From Rebecca billardiae RCC1528 (lineage: Eukaryota; Haptophyta): a stretch of 64,000 nucleotides of DNA. The notes under the pieces were generated by a model that saw only the letters and a program-made list of their open reading frames with translations, made no database searches and was not told where the DNA came from. The translations under genes were made by a program, and so were the position numbers. Location of the stretch: assembly GCA_965240325.2 (NCBI GenBank), contig OZ251238.1, forward strand, positions 1,488,001 to 1,552,000. The letters run 5' to 3'. Below are positions 48,999 through 58,656 of the stretch, in pieces; positions within the stretch are counted from its first letter, which is position 1; every line of letters begins with the position of its first letter.

Positions 48999-51271
48999 TC
49001 ACGGCGCGGCGGCGCCGCCCTTGGGCACGCGGTTGCGCTCGAGGCGCGGGCGCAGCGCGGAGAGCGCGATGAGCATCGCCTCCTCCGTCCGGATCGTGCG
49101 CGAGCCCTGCGACGGGCACACGTTCAGGTACAGGTCGAAGAGCTCTGCGCCGCCGCGCGCCCAGGCGGCCGCGACGCGGCGGCGCGCGCGCGCATGCGAG
49201 CGTCGCGCGCGCGTGAGCGCCGTGCGCGCGCGGCGGCGGCGAGGGCGGCGCGCCGTGCGCGCTGCACGCGCGCACCTGCCGTGCGCTCGGGCGGCACGCC
49301 GAGGCTCGCGTCCTCGCGCACGACCGCCTCGAGCCCCTCGACGCCTGCGGCAGCCGCGGCCGCGCGCCCGGACTGGCGCGGTCAGCGGCGCACGACAGCA
49401 CGCGCGCGCGCGAGGGCGGCGCGCGCGCGAGGGCGCGGACGCGCGCACCGCCAAACACGACGAGGCAGTGCCGAAACCTGGGCAGCTTCCACTTCCGGTC
49501 GTCCAGCAGCCCGGACGCGCCGTTCTCCGACGTCCCAAGCACAAGGTCGTAACCGCCGCCGCGCGGCGCGGCGGCGGCTGCGCCGAACGGGCCCTCGGCC
49601 CACGCGCGCTCGAGCGAGGCCGCGACGCGCGTGCGGTACCCCCAGTACACGCCCTGCCGCCGTCCGTCCGCGCGCGCGGGCGCGCGCCATGCCGCGGGCG
49701 TGGAAATCAGAAACGCGCGAAAAAAGCCCAATGAAAATTCCAGAAAAACAAATGCATTCGTCCAAAAAACATGGGCGCAGAAAGGTCAGGCGAAGGTGGG
49801 CGCACCGCGCGCACGCGCGCGCGCCGCACCTGCGCCTCGCGCGGCTCGGAGGGGGCGACGACGCGCGCGTGCGTGCCCACCGCCGTGGGCATGCGCACCG
49901 TCACGCGCACGCCCGGCACCAGAGTCCGGTCCAGCCGGACCGGCGCGCGCAGCCCGACGTCGGCGGCGCTCGGCGCGTCGGCCGGCGAGGCCGCGGCCGC
50001 GGGGCGCAGCGTCACGCCCTCGCGGTACGGCAGCGAGCGGTCGTGCGCGCGCATGTGGTGCGGCATGTCGAGCGGCGCCATCAGGCCCGCCAGCCGCAGC
50101 TCGGGCGAGAGCGGGAACAGCGCCTGCGACCACCGCCGCCAGAGCCGTCCCCGCCAAACCCGTCACCGCCAAACCCGTCACCGCCAGAGCCGTAACCGCC
50201 AAACCCGTAACCGCCGCATTGGGGCGCAGGTCAGAAGGCGGGGGTTGCGCGCGCCGAGGGCCAGGGGGCGGTCGCAGGGTTGGGGCCCAGGGGGTGCGCA
50301 CGGGGTCGGCGGGTGGCGTGGCGCTCGGGGTCGGAGAGCAGCGCACGCCCCAAGGGTCGGCGGGGTTGGGGCGAGCGCGCGCGGCGCGGACCGCTGCCGA
50401 GCGCCGGCGGCGGGTCGGGCGTAGGGGGGCGGCGTGGGCGCGCGCACCTTGCGCAGATACTGCGGGCACTCCGCGTATTCGAGCAGCCGCGCGAGCTGCG
50501 CGCACGCCGCCGCGACCGCCGCCTGCGCGCCGTCGGCGGTCGGCGCCGCACCGCCGCCGCCGCCGTCGGCGCCGCGCCCTCGGGGCTCGACCGCGGCGGC
50601 GGAGGCGGCCGCGGGCGTCTCGAAGATGATCACCTGCGCACGCCACACGCGCGCGCGCGCACACCACCGCGGTCAGCAAGCACGCAACCGCCCGGGACAC
50701 CCGGCGCAGAGCATGCGCGGCGCATACGCGCGGCCCAAGCGCCGGGGCCCCGGACTCGGCGCTGAGCGCGCGCGGTGTTCTGTGCGGGTGCGGGTGGTGT
50801 GTGCCCAGGCCGCGGCGCGGCGCGGCGAAGCGCTGCGCGGCGCTGCGGATGGCGGCCCTGGCCCGGGCCTCCGTTGCCGCTGCGCTGCGCTGCGCTGCGC
50901 TGCGCTGCGCTGCGCACCTCGTCGACGTTGAAGATGGCGAGGGCGCGCGCGACCTGCGCGGCGAGGTGGGTGCGCAGCTCGCGCGTCTGCGCGTTCAGCA
51001 GGATCGAGCCGGGCAGCGCGACGGAGAGCGTCCACGGCCGGCCGGCGCGCGCGGCGCCGCCAGCGGCCGGCGGCGGCGGCGCGGCCGGCGGCGGCGCGGC
51101 GGCGGCCGGTGGCTGCGGCGCGGCGCGCGGCGCGGTGGCGCCGACGAGGTGCTCGGCGGCGGGCACCACGCGCGCCAGGTGCTCCGCCGCCGCCGCCGCC
51201 GCCGCCATGCGCTGCATCGGCCCGGGCTTCTTGCGCTTCTTGCCGCGCGCGCGCTCGTCATCGGCCGCCAT
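48999..51271 (-). CDS. SPOUT-fold RNA methyltransferase (SPOUT1/CENP-32/C9orf114 family)
   Basis: Predicted SAM-dependent RNA methyltransferase with a trefoil-knot fold. Six exons (51271-50918, 50633-50448, 50123-49830, 49653-49449, 49344-49276, 49144-48999) give 417 residues, and phases close. Family landmarks in order: TLSVALPGSILLNAQTRELR, LEYAECPQYLRK|ALFP, LDMPHHMRAHDRSLPYREG, GVYWGYRTRVAASLERAW, YDLVLGTSENG, FRHCLVVFGG|VEGLEA, and the knot-region LNVCPSQGSRTIRTEEAM. The N-terminus is a lysine-rich nuclear-type patch (KKRKKPG). It is slightly longer than the human protein through Ala/Gly insertions. It shares a 168-bp divergent interval with the MBOAT gene. Confidence 0.9.
50140..50218 (-). 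repeat. 15-bp intronic minisatellite
   Basis: On the coding strand, about five copies of GGCGGTTACGGGTTT with variants lie directly before the acceptor of SPOUT1 intron 2 (50124-50447). The intron is 324 nt. Confidence 0.88.
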
Positions 51272-51439
51272 CGTGCGGCCCGCGGCCGTCACTCGTCAGT
51301 GACGTCTGTGACGACGTGATTTTGTGATTGTCCGGGCCCGCCGCGCCTCGCCGGCATACACGAGTCGGCGTCCCCGCGGCGGACGGCCGGGCGCGGCGCG
51401 CTCCGCCCTCCCGCGCGCGCGGCGATCGGCGGCGGCGCC
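51272..51439. promoter_or_regulatory. Divergent promoter interval, SPOUT1 / MBOAT
   Basis: Only 168 bp separate the two start codons, so both promoters must be compact or shared. It contains a short inverted motif around 51290-51316 (cactcgtcagtgacgtctgtgacg region). No TATA box is obvious. Confidence 0.45.
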
Positions 51440-53180
51440 ATGCGCTCGGACGAGTCGTACGCCGCCATCCTCGCGCTCTCCGTCGTGTGGGGCGCGCTCG
51501 CCGCGCGCGTGCGCGGCGCGCGCGCGCGCCGGCTCCTCGGTTTAGTTCCCGGAACTTTCCTGTGCGGGCTGTTCGGGCTGTGGCACGCGCCGCTGGGCTC
51601 GGCGGGGCTGTACGCGCTGCTCGCGCGCACGCCGCGCCGCACCGCCGGACTCGTCGCCTTCGCCTACGCCTTCAGCTGCCAGCTCGCGCTGCGGCTGCGG
51701 CTCGTGCCTGGCGCGCGCGCCGGGCTGGACGGGCTGGGCAACGGCCTCTACCTCGTGCTCACGCTGCGCCACGCGTCGGTGGGCGCGGAGATGGCGGACG
51801 CCGCCGCACCCGCCGATGCCGCCGCCGCCGCGCCGCCGCCGACGCGCGCGGCCGACGCGCCGCCGCAGCAAACGCAGCAGCAACCGCCGCACCCGCCGCC
51901 GCCCGCGGCCGTGCCTTCGAGCCTCTTCGAGTTCCTGAGCTACTCGCTCTCGTTCTACGGGCTGTTCACCGGGCCGGTGCTAACGTACGCGCAGCACGAG
52001 GCGGGGCTCGCGCGCGGCGCCGCCGGCGCCGCCGCGGGCCGCGGCGGCGCGGCGGCGGCGCGGCGCGCGGCGCTCGGCGCGGCCGGCCGCGCGTGCGCTT
52101 ACGGCGCGGCGTATCTCGCGCTCCGAGATCGAACGCCGTTCGTCGGGTACGTGGGCACGGCGGCGTTCGCCGCCGCGTGGCCGCGGCCCGCGGCGCGGCT
52201 GGCCTACTGCTTCGTCGCCGTCGCGCAGTACCGCTTCAGATTCTATCTCGCGTGGGCGATCACGGAGGCGGCGGGGCGGCTCGCGTTCGGGCCGCCGACG
52301 CCGAGATTGCAATCTCGCCCGCCGCTGTCAACGCCGCCGCTCGCGGCAGGGAGCAGCGCCGGCGTCTCTGCGGCGGAGGCGGGGCTGGACGCGTCCATCG
52401 CCAACGTGCACGTCCCCACCATCGAGCTGGCCACGCGCGCGCGCGCGCGCGTCCGCGCGTGGAACTCAAGTGCAACCGCCGTGCTCTACTCGGTCGTGTA
52501 TAGGCGGTTACGCTTACGGTTACGGTGGTGGGCAGATGGCGGCGGCGGGGCGGACGGGCGCGCCCCGCCGAGCGCGCACCGCCGCCCGCGCGGCGGCGGC
52601 GGCGGCGGCGGCGGCGCGGAGCGGGCGCTTCGAGTCCTGGCGACTTTTCTCGTCTCGGCGGTCTGGCACGACACCGCGCCAATTACGCCCAAATATTATT
52701 TGTATTTCCTGCACCTGCCGCTGCTCGCGGCGGCGTCGGACGTGATGGGCGAGCGCGTGTACGCGCGGCTGCCGCGCGCCGCGGCGCCGCTCGTGTGGGC
52801 GTACGAGGTGCGCCGCAGCCGCGCGCGCCGCCCTGTGTCGCGCGCGGCGCCGCGACCGCGCGCGCGCGCACACCCTTGCCGCGCCGCCCGCCCGCCGCCG
52901 CCGCCGCCGTTCTGACCAAACGCGCCCGGCCCCCTGCACGCGGCACGCCACGCGCGCGCGCGCGCGGCGGCGGCGGCAGGTGAGCGCGTTCAACTACTTC
53001 TCCTCCGCCTTCGTCGCGCCCTCGAGCGCGCAGCTCCTCGCCGTGTGGCGCGCGCACTACTGGCTGGGCCACGCCCACCTGCTGCTCGCAGCGGCTGTGG
53101 AGGCGGGCGCGCGCGCCGCGGACGCGGCGGCGCGGCGCAGCGGGGCCAGCGCGGCGGCCCGCCGGCCCAAGGTGGCGTGA
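51440..53180 (+). CDS. MBOAT-family membrane-bound O-acyltransferase
   Basis: Multi-pass ER membrane enzyme, probably a lysophospholipid acyltransferase. Two exons (51440-52807 and 52980-53180) give 522 residues; the splice is in phase (WAYEV|SAFNYF). MBOAT hallmarks are FLSYSLSFYGLFTGP, NVHVPTIELATRAR, the catalytic-Asn segment WNSSATAVLYSVVYRRL and the catalytic-His segment FLVSAVWHDTAPITPKYYLYF. WHD plus four extra residues replaces the usual WHG...GYY. Alanine/glutamine-rich insertions lie between helices, and one encodes the genomic palindrome gagattgcaatctc. The intron begins GTGCG and ends GCAG. Substrate is not determinable from sequence alone. Confidence 0.87.
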
Positions 53181-53911
53181 ATGGGGCGGAATCGATGCTC
53201 GCTCGTCGGGCGGCGGCCGTCCGTGAGCGCAGGCTCCGGGACAGGCGGCCGCCACGCGGCGCGACGCGAGTCTGAGTCATCGCGCGCGCGCTGCGCTGCA
53301 TCAGCATCGCGTCATGCGCATGTCGATCATCACCGGACAGTTGTGACACTGATGACAGTCGACAGTCATCGTCATCGGGCGTCACGCGCGGCGCGGACTA
53401 CTGCTGACGACCGCGTATAGCGTCCGCAGGCGGGCGCCACGTGCCGGGCGGCGGTTCTAGCTATAGCGACTGATATATATATATGCTGCACTATACGGCT
53501 ACGCACTTAGCTGATTCAGTGCGGCGGCGGTGGCATAGCAGATCGCGCGCGTCGTCGATCGTCGCGGCGAGTAGGGCGCAACGACTGCTTCGATATCGCG
53601 ACGACGACGATGATGGATGCATGCAGGATGCGCGGACGACGAACCGCAGCGCCACCCGTCGCGGCTGCCCGCGCCCCGCTCGCGGGCCGGGGCGCGCGCT
53701 CGTCGATGATCGCGGACGAGGCACTGGCAGCGGCGCTGCTCGCATCCTCCGCAGTTCCGCGGCCGTCCCGCTGCGGCACTGCTGGCCTGCTGGGCAGCTG
53801 GCGCGCGCCGCACGGCCAAGCTGTGTCCATCTATCTGTACACTGTCAGCACGCGCGCAGCCGGCAGCCGGGTGCCCAGGGCGACTGCCCGTGGCGCCGGC
53901 GGTGATCGGAG
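53181..53911. other. Intergenic region between convergent genes
   Basis: 3' flanks of the MBOAT and methionine aminopeptidase genes. It includes a short TA run at about 53472. Short ORFs lack recognisable domains. Confidence 0.6.
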
Positions 53912-56900
53912 TCACTCGGCAGCGGCCGGCGCCGCGCCCTCCCCGCCCGCCTCCCACCAGAGCGGCGGCGACGAGGGCAGCCGCGCCGTCAGCACCTGCC
54001 GACGCGCGCGCGCGCGAGGGCGGGCCGCACACGCGCGCACACCGCCGCGCGTGAGCTGCGCGAGGCGCCGCTTCGGGCGGCGAACGGCGCGCAGCCACGC
54101 CCGCACCGCCGCGAGCGCGCAGAGCTGCCGCGGCGCTCGCGCGCCGATCACCCGAGCTCGCGCGGAGATCGCGCGGAGATCGGCGCGAGATCGGCGCGAG
54201 ATCGGCGCGAGATCGGCGCGCGCACCTCCACCCCGGTCTCAGTCACCAGCAGCATGTGTTCGAACTGCGCGGAGGGCTTGCCGTCCGTGGTAACGGCCGT
54301 CCAGCCGTCGGGCCAGAGCTTGTCGCGCCACGAGCCCTACAGGGCGGGCGGGCGGGGCGGGGCGCGCGGGGCCCCGGGGCGGGTCAGCTCGAGCCGCGGC
54401 CGCGGTCGGCGTGCCGGGTGCGCCTCGAGATTGCGCGAGATTGCGCACCATGTTGATCATGGGCTCGATGGTGAAGCAGTGGCCCGCCTTCATCAGCCCC
54501 TTCGCCTTGTTCCCCGCGTAGTGCGGGATGGAGGGCGCGTGGTGGAACGTCTCGCCTGGACGGCAGCGGCACGCGCGCACACACGCGCACACACGCGCAC
54601 ACACGCGCACACGCGCACGCGCACACGCGCACGCACACACGCACGCACAGCAAGTGTGCGGGGGTACGGGGAGCGTCGACACGGGGGCGCGTGGGCACGG
54701 AGGGACGGCACGCGAGCCCACGTGGGCCCGCGTATATATCTCTCTACATGGGCGCACACGGCGGGCCCGGAGCCACGCGCCGCGCGCCGCGCACCGATGC
54801 CGTGCCCGCAGTACGTGCGGTCGACGGAGAAGCCGCACTTCTTGACGTGCGTGGCGATCACGTCGCCCACGTCGCGGTAGCGCGCGCCGGGGGCGCACAT
54901 CGCGATCGCCTGCGCGGGGCGGCGCGGTGGGGCCCGGTGGTGCGCCGTGGGGTGTGGTGGGCGGTGCCGCGGTGGGCGCGCGCGCGGGTGCCGCAGTGGG
55001 CGGGTGCCGCGGTGGGCGCGCAGTGCCGCAGTGGGCGCGGTGGTGCCGCAGTGGGCGCGCAGTGCCGCAGTGGGCGCGCAGTGCCGCAGTGGGCGCGCGG
55101 ACCTTCTGCAGCGCGTCGTGCGAGCACTTGACGAGCGCCTTCACGTCCGCGGGCACCGCGTCGCCCACGCAGAACGTCTCGTTCAGGTCGCCGTAGTAGC
55201 TGCGGCGCGGGGCGGATGCCGCGCGGCAGCGCCGCAGCGCGGTGGCTGTGATGAGTCGAGCTGAGGCGCGCGCGGCGCGGTGTCCGCGCACCGTGCGCGG
55301 GTTGACTGCCGAGCGCCGCGCGCCGCGCGCTCGGCACACCCGTCGAGGATGGCGGTGACGTCGACGTTGACGATGTCGCCGTTGCGCAGCTCGCGGTCGT
55401 CCGGGATGCCGTGGCACACGACCTCGTTCACCGAGGTGCACACCGACTGGGGGGTAGGGGAGGGGTAGGGTAGGGGGTAGGGTTGGCAGCCGCGCGCCCG
55501 CAGCCCTGCCGCCCCATGCGCGCGGCCATGGCACGCGCCACGCGCCCAGCCCTCCCCTCCGCCCGGCAGCCGCCGCTGCCGCTGCTGCTCCTGCCACTGC
55601 AGCTGCTGCTGCCACTGCTGCTGCTCAGCCGCCGCCTCCACAGCGGCCCTGCGCCTCGCGCCCCCTCCCCTCCGCACCGCCCCTCGACGCCGCCCCTCGC
55701 GCTGGTGAACCCACCCACCGCCCTAACCCTAACCCTAACCCTAACCCACCCACCTTCGGCAAGTTCCGTGTCAACCCTCACCCGAACCCTAAACCCGAGC
55801 CCGAACCCACCTTCGGGAAGTTGCGGTAGTTGAGCGGCGCGGGGTACGCGCCCGCCTCCACCGTCGCCTCGTGCACCACGCGGTCGAGTTCGTCTGTGGT
55901 CGCGCCCACGCGCACGGCCGCGTGCGCCTTGTCCAGAATCTCGCGGCCGAGGCGCGCGACCTTGCGCGCCTGCGCGGCGTGCGCGCGCGCGGGGGTGCGC
56001 GCGGCGCGCGTGAGCCGCAGCCGCGCCCTGTGCCACGCAGCGGCGGGCGGTGCGCCTCCCGCGCCTCCCGCGCGCGGCGGCCGCTCGGCGACGCGACGCG
56101 CCTTGGCCGCCTGCGCGGCGCTGAGGACCGGCGGCGTCATCTGGTGCGGAGATTCGATCTCGAAGCTGGGCACGCCCTCCTCCGACTCGGCGTAGTCCGG
56201 CACGTTGGGCGCGCACGACGGCGGGATCTGCGCGGCGGCGGCGGCGGCGGCGGCGGCCGGGAGGCGGGGCGGGGCGGGAAGGGCGCGCGCCGGGCGCGGC
56301 GGCGCGGCAGCGCTCAGCGCGCCGCCGCGGGCCGGCGGCGGCGGCGCGCACGCGCGGCGCGATGGTCGGCGGCGGCAGCGCGGGCGGCAGCGTCGGTAAG
56401 CGGCACGCGCGCGCACCGGCCGCCTGACCGACACGCGCCCCGGCCGCAGGGCGCCCGTCCACCCAAAGTTGGGCGGCCCGAGCGCGAACGAGCGGCCATT
56501 GTTCAGCGCGTACATCCACGGGCCGCGCTCCAGATCCGCTGGGTGGTCGGAGTGGAGGGTGCGGAGGAGCTCGGCGTGCGCGTGGACGGCGGTGCTCAGC
56601 TCGGACGCCACCACGATCGGCACGCCCGGCGCCGCCGCCCCTGACGCGCCGCCCTGCGCCGGCGCGGCGCGCGCGAGCGTTTCTGCCACCTCGTCCGCAC
56701 CCGCCCAGTCGGCCGCCATCGCGCGGAGCTCGGCGGGCGGGACGAGGGCGAGGCGCGTGGCGAGCGCCTTGAAGCGCTCGGCGGTGCTCTCCGCCTTCGC
56801 CTTGTGGCACACCAGCGCGAGCGTCGTCAGCACCTTCACCGGCGCGCGCAGCAGCAGCACCGCGTCGGCGGCCGCGCCGCGCTCGGCGCGCAGCGGCTCG

Positions 56901-57070
56901 ACGACGGCCGGGACGAAGCGCGGCCACGAGTGGAGGACGAGAAGGAGCTGGCGCGAGGCGGTCTCCGCCGCGGCGAGCTCCTTCCGCTGCTCCGCCTTGC
57001 TCAGCTTCGGCGGCGCCGCCGCGGGCGCCGAGCCCTCCGTCGCCTGCGACGTGGACGCCGAGTCCGCCAT
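53912..57070 (-). CDS. Type I methionine aminopeptidase
   Basis: Removes initiator Met from nascent proteins in the cytosol. Nine exons (57070-56417, 56227-56102, 55969-55811, 55446-55340, 55199-55103, 54909-54795, 54555-54449, 54336-54226, 53995-53912) give 519 residues. Metal ligands are visible: D in [11 protein letters not shown] in [10 protein letters not shown] in [19 protein letters not shown] in FTIEPMINM and E in [10 protein letters not shown]. The substrate-binding H is in [10 protein letters not shown]. The ending VETILT-like segment ([17 protein letters not shown]) matches eukaryotic MAP1. The usual N-terminal MYND-like finger is replaced by about 200 residues without Cys clusters. 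Intron 2 appears to use a GC donor. Divergent from IFT22 with 166 bp between starts. Confidence 0.9.
54575..54655. repeat. CACACGCG microsatellite in intron
   Basis: About 80 bp of alternating purine-pyrimidine cacacgcg/cgcacg units in methionine aminopeptidase intron 6 (54556-54794), similar to 30790-30925. Confidence 0.88.
55721..55747. repeat. Interstitial telomere-like repeat (CCCTAA)4
   Basis: Four perfect CCCTAA units plus CCC in intron 3 (55447-55810) of the methionine aminopeptidase gene. Degenerate relatives flank it at 55440-55490 and 55775-55805. On the coding strand it reads TTAGGG. Confidence 0.93.
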
Positions 57071-57236
57071 GCTGGAGGAATCCCAGCACACGGGGCCGCG
57101 CGCGACTGTCCAGTGCCCAGCGCCGGGGGCGGCGCTTGGCTCCTGGCCGTTGCGAGGGCGGCTCTCCCGAGTGGCTTGCGCTCGGCTTGCACGGGAAGCA
57201 CCCGCGGCCGTTCAAAGGCGAGCGCGCGGCGCGGGG

Positions 57237-58315
57237 ATGGCGGACCCGCGCGCAAAGGTGATCGTGGTGGGCCCGTCCAAGGCGGGCAAGACGAGGTGCG
57301 CGCCCCCCGCCCCCGCCCCGCGCGCGCAGCGCAAGGCGACCGGCGGCGGCGGCGGCCGGGCGCCGACTTGGCTTTCGGTTTGGCGCCGCGACGCTCGCGC
57401 CCTTCCCCCCACGGCAGGCTGGCGAACCAGATCGCCGACTTTGAGAGCGAGCCGAACCTGGAGGCGTACACGCCCACCGTCGGCGTGCGCATCCTCGAGT
57501 TCGACCGCGAGATCTCGCACACCGCCAAGCGCGGCGGCCAGCACTCCGTCTCGCTCGGCGTTGAGCTCTGGGACACGTCCGGTGCGCCGCGCCGCGGGCT
57601 TAGGGGTGTAGGGTTGGGGGGTGTAGGGTTAGGGCGAGGGTGCTGCGCGTGCGCATGGGGCCCGCACACGCCGTCGGTTATAGACGGCGATGGCCCGCCC
57701 GCCCGCGCGCCCGCGCCAGCCCCCGCGCGCCGCCCGCCCGGCGCTGCGCCGCGCAGACGCGCGGGCCCCAACCGTTTCCGCGGCGCGGCCCGCCCCGCGC
57801 GCTGTGCGGCGGCAGGCGACAAGCAGTACGAGGCGTGCTGGCCCGCCATCCTCGCCGGCGTCTCCGGCGCCATCCTCGTCTTCGACCCGGACTCCCCCTC
57901 AGGTGAGAAGGAGGCGGTCCGCTGGTTTTCGGCGTTTTTGCAAAAGCTCGGGCTGAAGGACTCGCAGCTGCTGGTGCTGGCGCACCACAAGGCGGGCGAG
58001 GGCGGCGCGGGCGTGGACTCGCTCAAGCCGACGGCGCCACGTGCGCGCGTGCGCGCGCCCCGCCCGCGCGCCGCGCGCCCCACGCCGCCGCGCCCGGCGC
58101 GTGCCTCACTCGCCCGCGGACGCGCGCGCGACGCGCGCGCGCGCGCCCGGCGCCGTGGGCGAGCAGCGCGCGGGCTGCAGCAGTTCTCGCTGGTGGACAC
58201 GACGCTCGACTCGGCGGCGGGCGTGCGCGCCGTGCGGCAGGCGGTGGACGACTACCTCGCCAAGGTGGGCGCGATCGCGCTGGAGAAGCACGAGGCGGAG
58301 CTCGACAACCTCTGA
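57237..58315 (+). CDS. IFT22: Intraflagellar transport GTPase IFT22/RABL5
   Basis: Small Rab-like GTPase of the IFT-B complex, acting in flagellar assembly. Four exons (57237-57295, 57418-57581, 57816-58040, 58167-58315) give 198 residues, close to the family length. Motifs: P-loop VVGPSKAGKT, EAYTPTVGVRILEFDRE, switch-II-equivalent ELWDTSGDKQYEACWPA, FDPDSPSGEKEAVRWFSAF and LAHHK in place of the usual NKxD, as in RABL5 proteins. The last acceptor was chosen (AG at 58165-58166) because only it restores phase into QFSLVDTTLD. Introns are 122, 234 and 126 nt; the second carries telomere-like gtagggtt units. Confidence 0.88.
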
Positions 58316-58656
58316 ACGAAAGACCAAGCAAATTAGCAAACTGGCTGCTTTTCCGCTTTTTGTGGGAGGAAATCAGAACAGGCCGGAGACTGATGCGACG
58401 AAGCGCTGTGAGGCTTTTGTACCCGGAAAGCACTCAGACTTGAATGAGCGCGCTCTGAAACATATATGGCGGAATCTGCTGTACGTTGGGACTTCAGCAG
58501 ATGTAGTCAAACTGTACCCGCATGACTCATAGTCCCCCACCAAACGGCAACGCCGAGCGGCCGGGTTTCGTCCGATGAGCGTCCGAGTCACCTCCACCCT
58601 CTCGCCGTGCATCAGATCAGCCCGTTGTGTGGCGCCACGCGCGCGCGCGAACGGTC
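58316..58656. other. Intergenic region, same-strand genes
   Basis: 341 bp covering the IFT22 3' UTR and the promoter of the RING-CH gene. AT content is higher at 58320-58510 (for example aaccatatatggcgg-type sequence near 58458). No gene is seen. Confidence 0.55.
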
